Below are positions 22,655-34,211 of a stretch of 64,000 nt of DNA, one piece after another. The translations under genes and the position numbers were made by a program. A model generated the notes under the pieces. That model made no database searches and was not told where the DNA came from. It was given only the letters and a program-made list of their open reading frames with translations. Position 1 is the first letter of the stretch; every line of letters begins with the position of its first letter. Origin of the DNA: Trichosporon coremiiforme (Eukaryota > Basidiomycota > Tremellomycetes > Trichosporonales > Trichosporonaceae); NCBI GenBank assembly GCA_039545355.1, contig BCJJ01000021.1:248001-312000 (forward strand), given 5' to 3'.

Positions 22655-25600
22655 TCATGCCGTGGGTTCCACAATCCTCGGTGTAGCCTTGGGCGTCACG
22701 GCGGCAGCAACACTCGGGGCGCTCTTGGGCGGGAGGGGTGGAGCATCATTCTTGCTGGGCAGCGGCGGCCCAGCCTTGGCCGGGAGTGCAGTCTTCGCCG
22801 GTGCCCGCGGGGTGGGCGTATCGCTCGACACGACGCTAGGTGCGGGCTTGTTGACCGTGAGATGATCGAGACCATCGAATGGCCTAGTAGACAACCACTG
22901 CTCGAGTCTGTGCCTGTCCGCGCCGAGGGCAAACTCGCGCCAGTGGAAGTTCTCCTGCTGCATTGCTGCGATGTGGATTGCGCCCTGCTCGGCACGGAGA
23001 CGCTGCTCGAGCGCGGCTGAGCGCCATACGTCTAGGTTCTGTGTCACGGCGGCGAGCTCGGCGGAGGTCTTCTGTACCTTGCTCTCGAGATAGGAGCCGC
23101 GCGCCTTCTCGGCCTTGAGCTGCAGGTCCAATGTACGCGCTTCGGTCGCGTGGTTCTCTCCCGCGCGAAGACCCTTCTCGCGCTCCAGGGCTATGCTCGC
23201 CCGAGCTTCGGCGAGCTCAACGCGGAGAGCGCAGGTTTCCTCCTTCAGGCTCTTGAGCTGGACGTCAGCTATCTTGCGGGTAAGAGTAGCTTACCTCCTC
23301 CTTTGCTGTGGATAGCTCAGCCTCAAGCGCAGACACGCGCTTCGGGTCCCCGGAAACTTTGAGACTGTCGAGCCGCTCAAAGAAGGACGAGTGGAACGAC
23401 GCCATCTCCTTCTGCAGCAGCGTCGCGTCGTCGTGTCTCTGCTTTGCTGTTTCGGCTGCGGCGTCGCGCTGATGTCAGCTCTTTCACAACTCCACAGCTC
23501 ACCTCAGCCTTCATAGCCTTGAGGAGGTCATTCTGCTTGCCCAGCTCCTGGCGGAGACTGACGAGCTCCTGCTGTGCCTCGGTCTCGGACGCCTGGATGA
23601 TCTTGACCTTTGCGCTGGCCGTCGTGACCTCGGTGAGGAGGGATGTGCGCCACGCGTCCTCGTTGCTGTCGCGGCGCTGGCGCAGCGTCTCGACTTGCGA
23701 CCTGAGGACGGCCGCCTTGCTGTCTGCCAGCTCGCGCCGGGTCCTCTCTTCCTTCAGAATGTGCTTCAGGTCTGCAATCTCTTTCGCCTTCGCGTCGTCA
23801 GCCTCGGCTTCTCGTGCGCGCAGGTCTAGAAGAGCCGCCTTCACCTCGCGCAGCTCGGCGATCGTCGCGCTCTGCGCCGAAAGGCTGATCTTGTCCAGCA
23901 TCGCCTTCTGTCCCGCTTGCAGCGAACTGAGGAGCTCTTGGATCGCCGTCGTGTTAAGCGTGTTGGTGTTGACAAGCGTCGTGTCGCCCTCCGCGACGGA
24001 GCTTTGTGACGAGCCCCGCGAGCTGCCCTCGTCCGCGATCAGGTTGTCGTTGGTCGCCGTCTGGATCTCCTTCAGCAGCGTGCTGTGCGACGTCAGGACG
24101 GCAGCGACGTTCTCTAATGCCCTAGTCGACGTGGGCAGGTTATCTGATGTCAGCTGCGTCCGCAATGGGCAGTTTACCTCTTAACGCGTTCAGGGCGCGG
24201 ACTGCGCTTGACTCGTGAGCGACGCCGACGCGGTCGAACGCCTCCTCGATGAGACGCTCGTTCTCCCCCTTGGCCGACGCGAGCTGCTGCTCGAGCGAGT
24301 CCAGCTTGTCGAGGATCTCGGCGGCGAGGCCCTGCTCGATGGCGACGTCCGACGGGGTCGACAGCGGCGAGTTGGATGACGACGTGTCGTTCGTCGGCTT
24401 GATGACCTCGATCGCCTGGCCCGAGTCGCGGCGCAGAGGGAACTCGACTGACTCGCCCGTCTGGACAGGACGCAGCTGGCTCATTCTCGGCCCGCTACCG
24501 GGCCAGTCGGACCAGTCACCACCATCCACGTCGCGCTGCATCGCTTCAACCACCGCAGTGTCCAGGCCGTGCATGCCGGCAGCAGGCGAGCGGTCGTCGT
24601 ACCCATCACTGCTGCTCCGGCTGTGTCCTGAGTCAGAGTAGCGACGTTTCTGCGTGGACTTGGCTGCGGACGAGTTGCTGGCCGAGGTGGGGAAGACCCA
24701 AGAACGGAATCTCGACGCATCAGCAACCTGGACACCAGCGCCGGCGGCACGCTTGCTCGCTCCCGAGAACGCGTTGCCCTCGGGCGGCTGTGTCGAGGCT
24801 GGGGATGAGAAGGATCCCTGGCCAAAGACGAACGGCTTGGCTGTCGGGTTCAAGCTGGGGCGCTTCTGGTGGGTCGGCGCGGAGGGCGTGTCGGGCTCAG
24901 TGCGAGCGGGCGCCTTGACAGGCTGCGACGGGTAAATGTTGATGTCGTCCTTCTTCTCAGGCGACGCTGGCGTCTTCGGGAAGTTGGCCGCTTTCGGGAG
25001 ATACGAGTTCTGCGACGACCTCTTGGCAGTGTGCTTGCGGCGGCGAGGTGACTCGCGGTCTTCATCAGACGCGGGCTCCTGCAGCCAGTTAGCACCGCAA
25101 ATCGTTCAACTCACAGGCTCCGACATCGAGTCGCGTTCTCGGTGGCTGTGTTGCCTGGGCGACGCGGGATCCCTGCGGGGCAGAAGGGCAGCGGGCGGCT
25201 CGGGGCGCTCAATCTTGACCGGCCGCTTCTCGCGCATGAGGAGGGATACCTCGCCGTTGCCAAACTCCAACTTGCCCTCATTGCTAGGGAAGAAGGCGCT
25301 GCCGAGCTCGAATGGCTTCGAGGTCGGGTCCGCCTTCGACAAGTCGAGCTCGGGAGGATGGGGTCGCAGAGACTGGTTCTGGCGCAGGGGAGAGACTGCC
25401 AGCCGAACGCCGTTGGGCCGGAACTCGGCGGCGGTCGGACGCAAGTTGTGCGTGAAGGTGAAAAGACCGAGGGCACCGCCGGTTCCGGTGCCAGACTGGA
25501 CGTTGGACGCAGCGCCGAAGGTGGTACCGGCGGGCTGGAAGACGGGTGCCCCTGGCTGGAACACTGGCGCGTTCGGCTGGAACACAGGTGCTCCGGGCTG

Positions 25601-28600
25601 GAAGACGGGAGGGCTGGGCTGGAAGGCAGGCGCGGTAGGCTTGAACGTTGGGGCCGACGGCTGCAGGCTGAGAAGAGACGCCAGCACCTTGGATGGGTTG
25701 CGCGGGCTGGCACTAGACGCGAGCGAGAGTTTGCGATGCTCGACCGTGGACGGGTAGCCGAAGGTGAACGCCGAGGATGTGACAGAGGGTGGTCGCGGCT
25801 TGGGCTGAGGCGCTTCAACTTTGGGCATCATCCTCGGCGGCGAGGTGACGATGCCGCGGGGAACGAAGACAGAGGCGCTCGGCTTCAGCTTGCCAATGGG
25901 CGATAGGCTCTTGAAGCCCGGGTTGTTATGGCGCGGAGCGTCGTCGCCGTTCATCTCCCCATCTTTGCCGTGGGAAGGCTTGAATGGGCTCGACGGACTG
26001 TCAACAAAGTTGTCCTCGCCGTCGCTGCCATCGGTGCTGTAGCTTTCAGGACCGCCGTCGTTGCCAATGTCCTCCGAGCGGGGCTCGGATGCCGGACGAT
26101 CCTCGATCTTTTCGAGCTCCTCCTTGGCTGAGGCAGGGATCAAGCCTGTGTGGTATTCCTGGGTGGGCGGAGGGGTCGGCGGGACATCCGGAGAAGTGGA
26201 CGCGTCTGCCTCCTGCGCGGGGGCAGAAGCAGCGGGAGCGGCCGGCGGTTTCGCCTTGGACTTGTCCGAGCGCATGATGCTCTGCAGCTGGCGCTGCAAG
26301 AAGCCAGTGGCAACCTTGGGCCGGGGCCGCTCTCGGGTGGCAGTGCCCGCGCTGGGGGTGTCCGAGTCGAGCTTGATGAGGTTCTTCTCCCCGGTGACAG
26401 TGCGGTCATCCGAGTTGGTCGAGGGCTCCTTCGCCGGTCCACTCGTCACCTGGACGGAAACAACAATGTCGTCGGCAGTTGACGCACTTGAGGTCGGAGA
26501 CAGCGACAGCTCCTCATCAGCCTTCGACGCCGAAGTGGATGGCCATAGTGACTCGGAGATCTCGGTCTCTGTCTTCGTCGCTGAGTGCCCGTGGTCTTTG
26601 CCGGGTGTCGACTGAGGTGTACCCCAGCCCTCTCCCTCCTCCGAAGCATCAGGCTCGGGACTGGTCTCTTTCTCTCCAACCACATCAGCCTTGGGCAGCA
26701 GATCCGACGGCCAGTCGGGCAGGAAACCCTGCTGAGGGAGCCCGCCTTGAGGGAATCCCTGCATGGCGACAAAGTTGGGCTGCCTGGGCGAGGGCGTGTT
26801 CTGCATCGTGGGGTCGTGGTACCAGTCCGGGAGCTCACCGCGCTGAGGGAACGCAGCACTGACGGGGGACGGAGCGTTGGAGCGGTTTTCACGCCCGTCG
26901 CCGCGCAGGATACCACCTAGCGAGCGCTGTAAGAAGGGGTTGCTGCTGAGACTGAGATTGGTGTGGCGTCGCTTAGACTGCGAAGGCATCGCACTGCTGT
27001 CTGCGTCTGAGCCTGTGGCGGTGGCGTTGCTCTGCATCGACCCGCTCCTCAGGTGCGTTGGGAGGGAACGTGCGGTGCCAGGATCGGCGGGCTCGATGGA
27101 TTCGTCGCTCTCTGGAGGCGTTGCTTCGGCCATCTCCACGTCCAGTGCCAACTCGACCTGGTCGACGGCATCCTCGTACAGAGCCGCGGGCTCTGTGGAC
27201 CCCGGAGACATCGTCTTGGCCTTCAACGCCTCGAAGCTTTCCTGTCACGTCAGCTTGCGCACTAGGGGCTAACTCACCGGAGGCATCGAGACCTTGACGG
27301 CCCTGCCGTTCCAAGACGACGTAATGTCGATGGAGCCGTGGGGAGTGTCGTGAGCGACCCAGTTCTCAATGTCGCTGAGCTCGAGCTCGTCTTCAAGAGG
27401 CGACGGAGGCAGAGGGATACTCTTAGGTGACGCGACCTTTCGTTCAGGCCACGGGAATGCCTCCTTCCGAGGTGGCTTCGCGGGCTTGACTGGTTTCTCA
27501 ACAGCCTCAGATTCGTGAGTCCCCTCCTTGGCGTTATCGTCGGCGCAAGATTCCTTCGCCTCTTCACTGGCCGCTGTATCCTGACGAGACCCTCCTTCCT
27601 CTTCACAATTCTCGTCCGCAGTAGGTACCGAGTCAGATGCGGCGCCTGGTTCCTTGCCTTCAACTTCGTCGTCCTGCGTGACAGTGGTATCGCCTTCGGC
27701 AGGCTGGGCACCGTCCGCTTCCTCAGAACTTTCAGCCAAGTCTTCTAAAGGCGTGTCGGGCGGGTCGTAGACGTCAGGCGGCAACGCCACGCGAACAGTC
27801 GTCCCTCCGTGCTTGACCTCGAACGGCTTCTTGGCTGTCGGCTTTGGGGGGCTGCTGATGTCACCGTTGGGAACTGCCGGGGGTGAGGATGGACGTGGAA
27901 TGTCCGAGGACTCTGCAGCGATAGGGCTGGAGGGAGCAGGTGCAGGGCGAGAAGGTGATGGGACACGGAGCTCCTCGAATGTCTTACCGCCCGGTCCACC
28001 CAGGATCGCTTTGGGTGGAGGTCCAACCCTGTGTGGGATGCTCGGGGTTCGCTCGTGGGGCCGTGAGAGGTGTGATGTGTGCGTTTTCCTCGGTCCGAAG
28101 AATGCGCCACCGGGATTTGACACGGACTGTCTTGCTCCGTGTCGTGGAAGCGGTTGGCCGGACAGGGGAAGCGACAGCGACGAGTGCGGGAAGTGGCCGA
28201 GAGTGGCGCGAGCGGAGGGGTCGAGAGCCCAGGTTCTCCGGGCACCGTTGGCGAAGGGCGGGGGACCGTCCGAGGGGTTGGACGGGCCAAAGGGCTGTCG
28301 GACTGGGACCGCAGAGCCGCCTGGAGCCGTGGCACTCCTAGCAGCCTTGACCGCCTGGCTGGCGGTGACCGAGATGGAGAGCCTGGAAGGGCGTCCCAAA
28401 CCGATCCCGTTCTCGACCTGGCGGTGTCGCTGGCGTTTTGTGGGTAACTCCTGCGAGTGGGTGGGAGGACTACGCTGGTGGACGGATCCTCGAGGCTCGT
28501 TGCTGTTGCCTTGGACTGAGTGTTGAGCAGGACCGAATTTGGAAGCAGAAGCAGAAGCAGAAGCAGAGGCCGAGTTGTTGCCTAACGGGCTGGGCTTGAC

Positions 28601-28882
28601 AGGGGTCGAGGCGATAGGCGGAGTGGACCACGGGTACATGCCTGGGAGGGGAAAGGCGTGCGACTGGAAGCTCGACTCCTGGCGGGTGTGCGCCCCCGGT
28701 CTGAACGGGGGAGGCGCAAACGGATGACCGGGGTGCGTGTTGAACGACATGGACACGCGGGGCGACGGCAGCGGCTGCCCAGGCTGCTCGGCTAACCCGC
28801 TCACCAGCGCGGGAGGACGGTGGTCGGGTCGATGGCCAGGACCCCCTCGTCGGCCACGCTTCTGCCGGTGATGGGTGCTCAT
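22655..28882 (-). CDS. Multi-PAM2, coiled-coil protein resembling the endosomal mRNA-transport scaffold Upa2
   Basis: Six exons (27278-28882, 25115-27241, 24178-25078, 23503-24143, 23295-23468, 22655-23257) separated by 34-37-nt introns sum to 6051 nt, 2016 aa. The N-terminal ~1300 residues are disordered, rich in Pro/Ser, with SASASASA and FQP repeats. Four segments fit the PAM2 pattern L-x-P-x-A-x-x-F-x-P for binding the MLLE domain of poly(A)-binding protein: LKPSASVFVP (~985), LQPSAPTFKP (~1060), LRPTAAEFRP (~1135) and LNPTAKPFVF (~1318). Residues ~1480-1920 are a long heptad-rich coiled coil. Four PAM2 motifs, a C-terminal dimerising coiled coil and ~2000 residues are the described architecture of Ustilago maydis Upa2. 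The C-terminal GWW motif known from that protein is not visible here; the tail is Pro/Ala-rich. Assignment is by architecture, not alignment. Confidence 0.75.
25529..25668 (-). repeat. Tandem FQPxAPV repeat within the multi-PAM2 gene
   Basis: On the minus strand about six consecutive 24-bp units encode an octapeptide of the form P-x-A-P-x-F-x-P (for example QPGAPVFQPNAPVFQP). The unit core APxFxP is the C-terminal half of the PAM2 motif, and the first unit follows the full motif LQPSAPTFKP without a gap. Confidence 0.85.
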
Positions 28883-30483
28883 CCTGTGGATTGTCAGCTC
28901 GACAGCTCGACGCTGCTCTCCCCGATCACTCCTACAAACCTGCCCACATACCTTGACACTGGTCCTTGGCGCTACCGGATACCTCGACCTGAGTGGACTC
29001 GCACGGCTGGTGGATCGCGACTGGCGCCTCAGAGATATAGGTATGAGATAAGGGGTGAGTGGTAGACGGGCTATGAATGAGTGTAGCGGTGTAGACGAGA
29101 CGAAATGACGATGGAGGGGTGTCAAGAGTAAAAAGTTGGGAGCAGGCGGTCTGGGTGTGGTCGAGCAGAGTCAGTACAGATCGAGCATGGTCCCATGGTG
29201 GTGGAGTTGGGTCGTTAGGTGTGCGATGGGCTGCGGCTGAGGCTGAGGCTGTGGGCGCGGCCGGCGTTGGCCACGGCACGGGGTCAGTGAGCAGGATACA
29301 GGCTGACAGGAGCGGTATGCGGACGTAGGCGAGCGGCGAGCTCGGACCTGGCCATGCAGGAACTCGTCAGGACTGGACGTAGACGGGGTCACATTCTGGT
29401 CCCTCGCGGCAGCCTGGTTCTGCGTAGTCCTGGGTGGCCTCGCCGGTCCTGGTATCCTGATGCTGTCTCCGGCCGACGAGCATACGACGAGAGGCGACTA
29501 GGGTCGAGTGCGGGGGTCCGAGCGCGCGCGCAACCGCCTAGATCGCTCTTGAACTGTTTCGAAGCGCAGGGCCGTCCCTTCATCCTGGCAGCCTCGTGCA
29601 TGGTGCCGTGCACGATGAATTGCATACGCAGCCTGGTGTCGGCGGTGGAATCAGTCACTCGGTCGGTTGCAAGCGGTATGTCGGCGTGGTTGGAAGAGAG
29701 AGTTGAGATGCGATGGGAGACTGTGGAATCGAGTGGCGAGAGCGATCGGGGCGATCGGGGCCGGTGTCGCGTGTGTCGGCTCGCGGATCGTGTATGGCGC
29801 CCGTCGCATATGGCCGTTTCATGTGTCGTAGTCTCGCGGCTGGCGAATGTCACAACCCTTGTCGTCCCTTGTCGTCCCTTGCCCGTCTCGTCCCTTGAGT
29901 CCTGTCGCCTTGGCCGCCGGCGCGCTGGGCCAAGGCCATGGCCTGTGCTCGCCAGAGGCGTACAAGCACCTCCACTTGACGGTCGCACCACCTCCGTCAT
30001 TGACCAGAACCCGCTGACTTCTCCGTCCCTCCTTTTTCTCTTCGCTGTATCGCTATCCAACGCCATCGTCCCGAAAATCATCGTCTCCTGTAGCCTGCTA
30101 TGCTGCTGTCTCACAAACCCTCGTCCCTAACGCCAACCGGGCTCAGGCGTCCGCTCCCGATCGTCAAAGCGCCAAGTGCCATCCAAATGTGCCGTCCTAA
30201 TTAGCACTCCCTCGATGCCGTATACCCATATCGATCCCACTGTTACTGATGAGCAGCAACTCACCTGCCGTCGTCCAATTTCCCGCTGTTGTCAGCCAAT
30301 CTACTCATCCGTACAGGTGCATGCATTGAGCGTGGTTGGACGGACTAGGGCTAAGACCCTCGCCTACTACCTGACCCACGGTTGTCGCGGCCAGATTCAG
30401 CTCTATCGTAGCGCCGACTCGGCATGCTTCTCCTCACATAACATGACGTCTCACGGTCTGATCATTCACAACACTCTCACATT
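28883..30483. other. Upstream region of the multi-PAM2 gene; no supported gene
   Basis: About 1.6 kb. It should contain the promoter and a long leader of the minus-strand gene. Large open frames on both strands at 29354-30130 overlap antisense, are Arg/Ser-rich and share no motif, so neither is called. A GCTGAGGCTGAGGCTG short repeat lies near 29232-29250. Confidence 0.4.
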
Positions 30484-31026
30484 ATGTCCGAGGACGAGTA
30501 CGAACCAATTGTTTTCCCTCGCAACGAGTGGCCGCCCGCCGCCCAGTACTCGTACTTCTACTCCCGGTTGCTTGAGCACGGGTGTTCAGGAACTGTAGTC
30601 CGCTTTACAGCGCAGCAGGCGATTCGGCGCCTCGAGGCGGCCATCGACGCTGGCAGTTTCCCGGGCGTCGGCTGCGTCGACGTGGGCATGGCTATCGTGG
30701 ACGTAGTGCTGCAACGATGCGCTACCGTGACAACCTGCGGTTGACCCCAGAAACGACAATCTCCGTGCCGACTGCGCCACGCGTGGACGCTCCATCCCCA
30801 CGACGGCTGACGGATGGCACAAGTGGTTGCGAAGATCCGGCACGGGGCCGAGTATAATGTCGAGACCGACACGTCGCGCCTGTTTGTAATCACCTGGGGA
30901 CCGCACACCCTATTATTCGGACGGGTACGGGCAGGCCGGCCCACGAGGACTCCGTCTGACAACGAGCGACCGCCCTCGCCGGCGAGCGACATGCAAGACG
31001 TTGACTCGCGCATGCGCAAATTGTAG
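30484..31026 (+). CDS. Unrecognised small ORF pair, possibly one interrupted gene
   Basis: The ATG at 30484 opens 86 codons (MSEDEYEPIVFPRNEWPPAA...) to a TGA at 30742. The same frame resumes at an ATG at 30814 for 70 codons (MAQVVAKIRHGAEYNVE...). Two in-frame TGA codons (30742 and 30808) separate them. A GTGACA donor-like site at 30727 and a CTGAC followed by AG at 30806-30823 hint at an intron, but the phase does not fit, so this is either a wrong boundary or a pseudogene. Composition of both parts is less biased than the surrounding shadow frames. No family recognised. Confidence 0.3.
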
Positions 31027-31344
31027 CAATAGATGCATTCCGTCTTTGCTATCAGCACGAGCTCGAAGCGTGATGACGTTAAGCGGCGACCGTGGGAAGA
31101 TGACCTTGGAGTCCGAAACGTCCACGGTCGACGTCAGCATTACCAGCACTGTCGACGTCGGCCCTCTGTATACCAATGACGCCCAAGCTTAGCAGCGTTA
31201 AGCACCTCCTATTCCGATTCCCAGAGTCATGACCCCCTGCCCGGCCGCCGCGCTCGCTCACTCCGTGTTTGTTGTTGTTGTTTGTGTTTCTTGATCCATC
31301 AAAAATACCGCTCCATCTCCACTCCCACGACTGAACCACTAGCT
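31027..31344. other. Upstream region of the 757-aa protein gene
   Basis: Contains a GTTGTTGTTGTT run at about 31269-31281 and the presumed leader. The frame of the next gene is open upstream as far as about 31282, but the first ATG is at 31345. No other element seen. Confidence 0.4.
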
Positions 31345-33618
31345 ATGAGTGCGAACCACGCGCAACATCCCGCGCAACATCCCGCGCAACAACCCGCGCC
31401 ACGGCACACGCAACCACGGCGCAAACCGACTGGCGCATCGGACCGTCTCCAGGCAGGGGCCCAGTACGGCCTACATCCCGGCGCCGGAGACGGGGTGAGC
31501 GACGAGCCAACTTCCTTCGCTTCTGGACCCTCTGGACTGGAACGGCTCACGATCTCGCCGCAGTCGACGCTCTCTTCACCCTCCTCCTCCGACTTCGGCG
31601 CACCGCCTTCGCTCCCACCCAAGATCCCAGCAAACACAGTGCCGCAGTATACGACCTCGCGGAGCGGCTCTGTCTCCGTTGCCCCCGAGCTGTCGCCGGA
31701 GTCCGCGACGCAGAAACACCGCGTCGCTGCCCCGGTCCCATTGGGGCAGCGTCCTCCGTCGCCGCCGAGACAGCACCGCGTCCCTCCCCCGTTTGAACTG
31801 GGCAGCTCGTCCCCACTCACACCCCCGCTCACACCGAGGGGATCTCCACAGCAGCAGGCGCACCAATGCACGGCTAGCGGGTCGCGGCCGCTGCCGCAGA
31901 TTCCGCAGGGGACGCTGTCGCCCCGATCCCCGCAGACGGCGACATCACTTCCCAGCCCCCGCGGACCCCTTCTCGAGTCGCCGAGGGTACACCAAGGTAT
32001 ACAGCAGCAGTCTCCGGCGAGAGCGGCTACGGTCGACGTACAGCAGACGCGGGACCGTGACCCGCTGCGCAGCCTGCAGACCGAGTCTCCATCGGCGAGT
32101 GCAGGCATGCAGAGGTCACAGCAAGGCCCGTCGGTCCAGCGGACACCTCAGTCACATGCCGCGACTGACTCTCGGCCAAGTGCGAGTTGTGCGCCCCAAG
32201 CGATCGGCCACGAGCCTCCTCGAGCAGCCTCGATCCCGTCGGCCCAGGGCCAGCACCCCCAGACGGAGATACCAGTGCGCAATATTCCTCAGCCGACGGC
32301 GTCACAGGCCCCTCGGGCAGCCTCGATCGCAACTGAGGGGTCGCAGACGCGACACAACGCGCAGCCATCGTCATCTCCGTCTCTTGCGCGGCCGACCGCT
32401 GATTCAAAAGTTGGCCCACCTCGAGCAGCGACTGTCGCTATCGAGGGCCGTCCAACAGAGGAAGCGCGGTCAAGCGCCGCCGAGATCGAGGCCATTCAAG
32501 CCGCACAGGCGCCCGCCCCGCCGCCGAAAGCTGGCCCGACGGTACCTGACAAGCGGGCCGTGTCTGGTCCGGCGGTGCCGGAGAAACAAACCTCGGCGGC
32601 GTCGGCACCAGCAAAAGTCTCCACCGCCTCATCCTCGCAACCCCCCCAGCCACCCGCTGCGACGTCTGCCTCTCTCCCAGCACCGCGGAAGGACCGACCC
32701 CCAGCCCAACCAAAGGACAAGGCCAAGGCGGCCGGTAAAGAGTCGATAACGTACACCTCATACCTCGATCCATGTTTGCAGAGATCGCTCCTGACCGTTC
32801 CTGCGGCCATGACGACGACGGCGGACGCGGCATTGAGTGCTGTCGAGGCGTACCCCGAGCAGGACTTCAATTGGACCATCGGGGCGCCCATTGGTGGCCT
32901 GGGCGGGCTGGCTAAGCACTATGTGCTTAGGCCAGATGCCAAGTTCCAGACGGAGAACGGGGGCATCTCGCTGACTCTGGCTGTGGTGGATGAGCGGGGG
33001 GGAGGCGTGCCCAGTCCGGCGCCGACGCCAGGCCCCGATGGGAAGACTCCGCCAAAGGTGAAGCAGGGGAGGACGAAGGCAAGAGTCGAGGTTCGGAGCG
33101 ACCGCGGCGGCATCCTCGTGGACCTGAAGGAACTCGACGCGAATAGGCAGATTGACCTCCAGATCGAAACGCGCAAGGGCGACGTCTTGCTCCTCCTTCC
33201 GGAGAACTTCCTTGGCCCTATCCATGTGCGCGGCGAAGAACCCGTGTTCGGCAGTATCCTGAAACCGCAGCTTGACGAGGTCGTGAACCCCTACGAGGAT
33301 CTTTGGACTACGAATGTGATTCCGTTGGGATCTGAGAGGGGGGCGGGACGGAAGAACAAGTTCCGCGCGCACAAGTTGATGAAGGGCATGAGCAAGTATG
33401 TCCCTGAAGTCCTGAGGGAGCAGGACGATTACCTCGACATGGCGATGAGCAGCTACACGGCGCTGAAGAAGGGGGATCAATCCAAGGCGTTGATTAAGAA
33501 CGAGAAGGGCAAGGTCTGCATTGGTATGAGTGGCACGAAAGACGCGAAGGATCTCCGAGAGAAGGAGAAGATCAAGGTTGGAGCTGCTGAGGGGACGAAG
33601 AAGCATTGGTGGAGCTGA
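31345..33618 (+). CDS. Large hypothetical protein: disordered Pro/Gln/Ser region plus C-terminal beta-rich domain
   Basis: A single exon of 757 aa. The first ATG in frame is 31345; upstream codons are open but lack ATG. Residues ~5-20 are a short HPAQ repeat from 12-bp DNA units. Residues 20-510 are Pro/Ser/Gln/Ala-rich and unstructured. From about residue 515 a compact domain starts (YPEQDFNWTIGAPIGGLGGL...), with alternating beta-type segments (ARVEVRSDRGGILVDLKEL, IDLQIETRKGDVLLLLPENF) and a Lys-rich tail ending KKHWWS. The domain resembles the uncharacterised domain found at the C terminus of many basidiomycete proteins (DUF7330-like, from memory and unverified). No signal peptide or membrane segment. 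Function unknown. Confidence 0.75.
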   Translation: MSANHAQHPAQHPAQQPAPRHTQPRRKPTGASDRLQAGAQYGLHPGAGDGVSDEPTSFASGPSGLERLTISPQSTLSSPSSSDFGAPPSLPPKIPANTVPQYTTSRSGSVSVAPELSPESATQKHRVAAPVPLGQRPPSPPRQHRVPPPFELGSSSPLTPPLTPRGSPQQQAHQCTASGSRPLPQIPQGTLSPRSPQTATSLPSPRGPLLESPRVHQGIQQQSPARAATVDVQQTRDRDPLRSLQTESPSASAGMQRSQQGPSVQRTPQSHAATDSRPSASCAPQAIGHEPPRAASIPSAQGQHPQTEIPVRNIPQPTASQAPRAASIATEGSQTRHNAQPSSSPSLARPTADSKVGPPRAATVAIEGRPTEEARSSAAEIEAIQAAQAPAPPPKAGPTVPDKRAVSGPAVPEKQTSAASAPAKVSTASSSQPPQPPAATSASLPAPRKDRPPAQPKDKAKAAGKESITYTSYLDPCLQRSLLTVPAAMTTTADAALSAVEAYPEQDFNWTIGAPIGGLGGLAKHYVLRPDAKFQTENGGISLTLAVVDERGGGVPSPAPTPGPDGKTPPKVKQGRTKARVEVRSDRGGILVDLKELDANRQIDLQIETRKGDVLLLLPENFLGPIHVRGEEPVFGSILKPQLDEVVNPYEDLWTTNVIPLGSERGAGRKNKFRAHKLMKGMSKYVPEVLREQDDYLDMAMSSYTALKKGDQSKALIKNEKGKVCIGMSGTKDAKDLREKEKIKVGAAEGTKKHWWS

Positions 33619-34211
33619 GCTAGCTGTTGTATGTATTATGAGTGTTGCGTTCTTGTCTTGCAGCCGCACAAGCATAGAGCCATGTGGTGGTATCGGGAAC
33701 TTGCAGCGAAATCAGCCCAAGCCACCTCTTACCGGAACTGGATGCCGACAATCAAATCTTAATCTTAATTGCCGACAATCGGTCACCCGCTGTTTTCACA
33801 GTCGCATCCACCCATCCCGCGCATCCAGCCATCCACACCCCATCCACCGATCGAGTACCGTGTCTCACTCGAGATGTCACTTCTCCCGCACATACGCTCC
33901 TCACCGGCAAGCTTTTCCCCTCCTCCTCCTCCTCCTCATCATCTCTTCTCTTAACTGTTCATTCTCTGGGCGTGCTCGCTGATAACTCTTCCTTGCCTTC
34001 CCCCTTCCGAAACTCGACAGAGACGACCTCAGGTGTCCCCTTTCTTCCATCCTTCGTGAGCGCATCGCTGTTGGCCGCCACCGAGGGCGTTAGTTGGCCA
34101 CCACTGAGGGCGTTATAACCGATCCCAACGGGCGCTGTTTGGCAAGCAAAGTAGCCTACCCCTGGGCGACGGTTCCGCCGAGCCGACATTTCCACAGACA
34201 GCGTAGAAGAG
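33619..34211. other. Upstream region of the RG-rich F-box-like gene
   Basis: Contains a duplicated ~20-bp segment ending GAGGGCGTTA (34077-34120), CT-rich DNA around 33905-33960, and the presumed promoter. No gene supported. Confidence 0.4.

Noticed and set aside
29354..30130. Overlapping open frames on both strands
   Set aside because: Both are Arg/Ser/Pro-rich and exclude each other. No motif and no intron signals; treated as upstream DNA.
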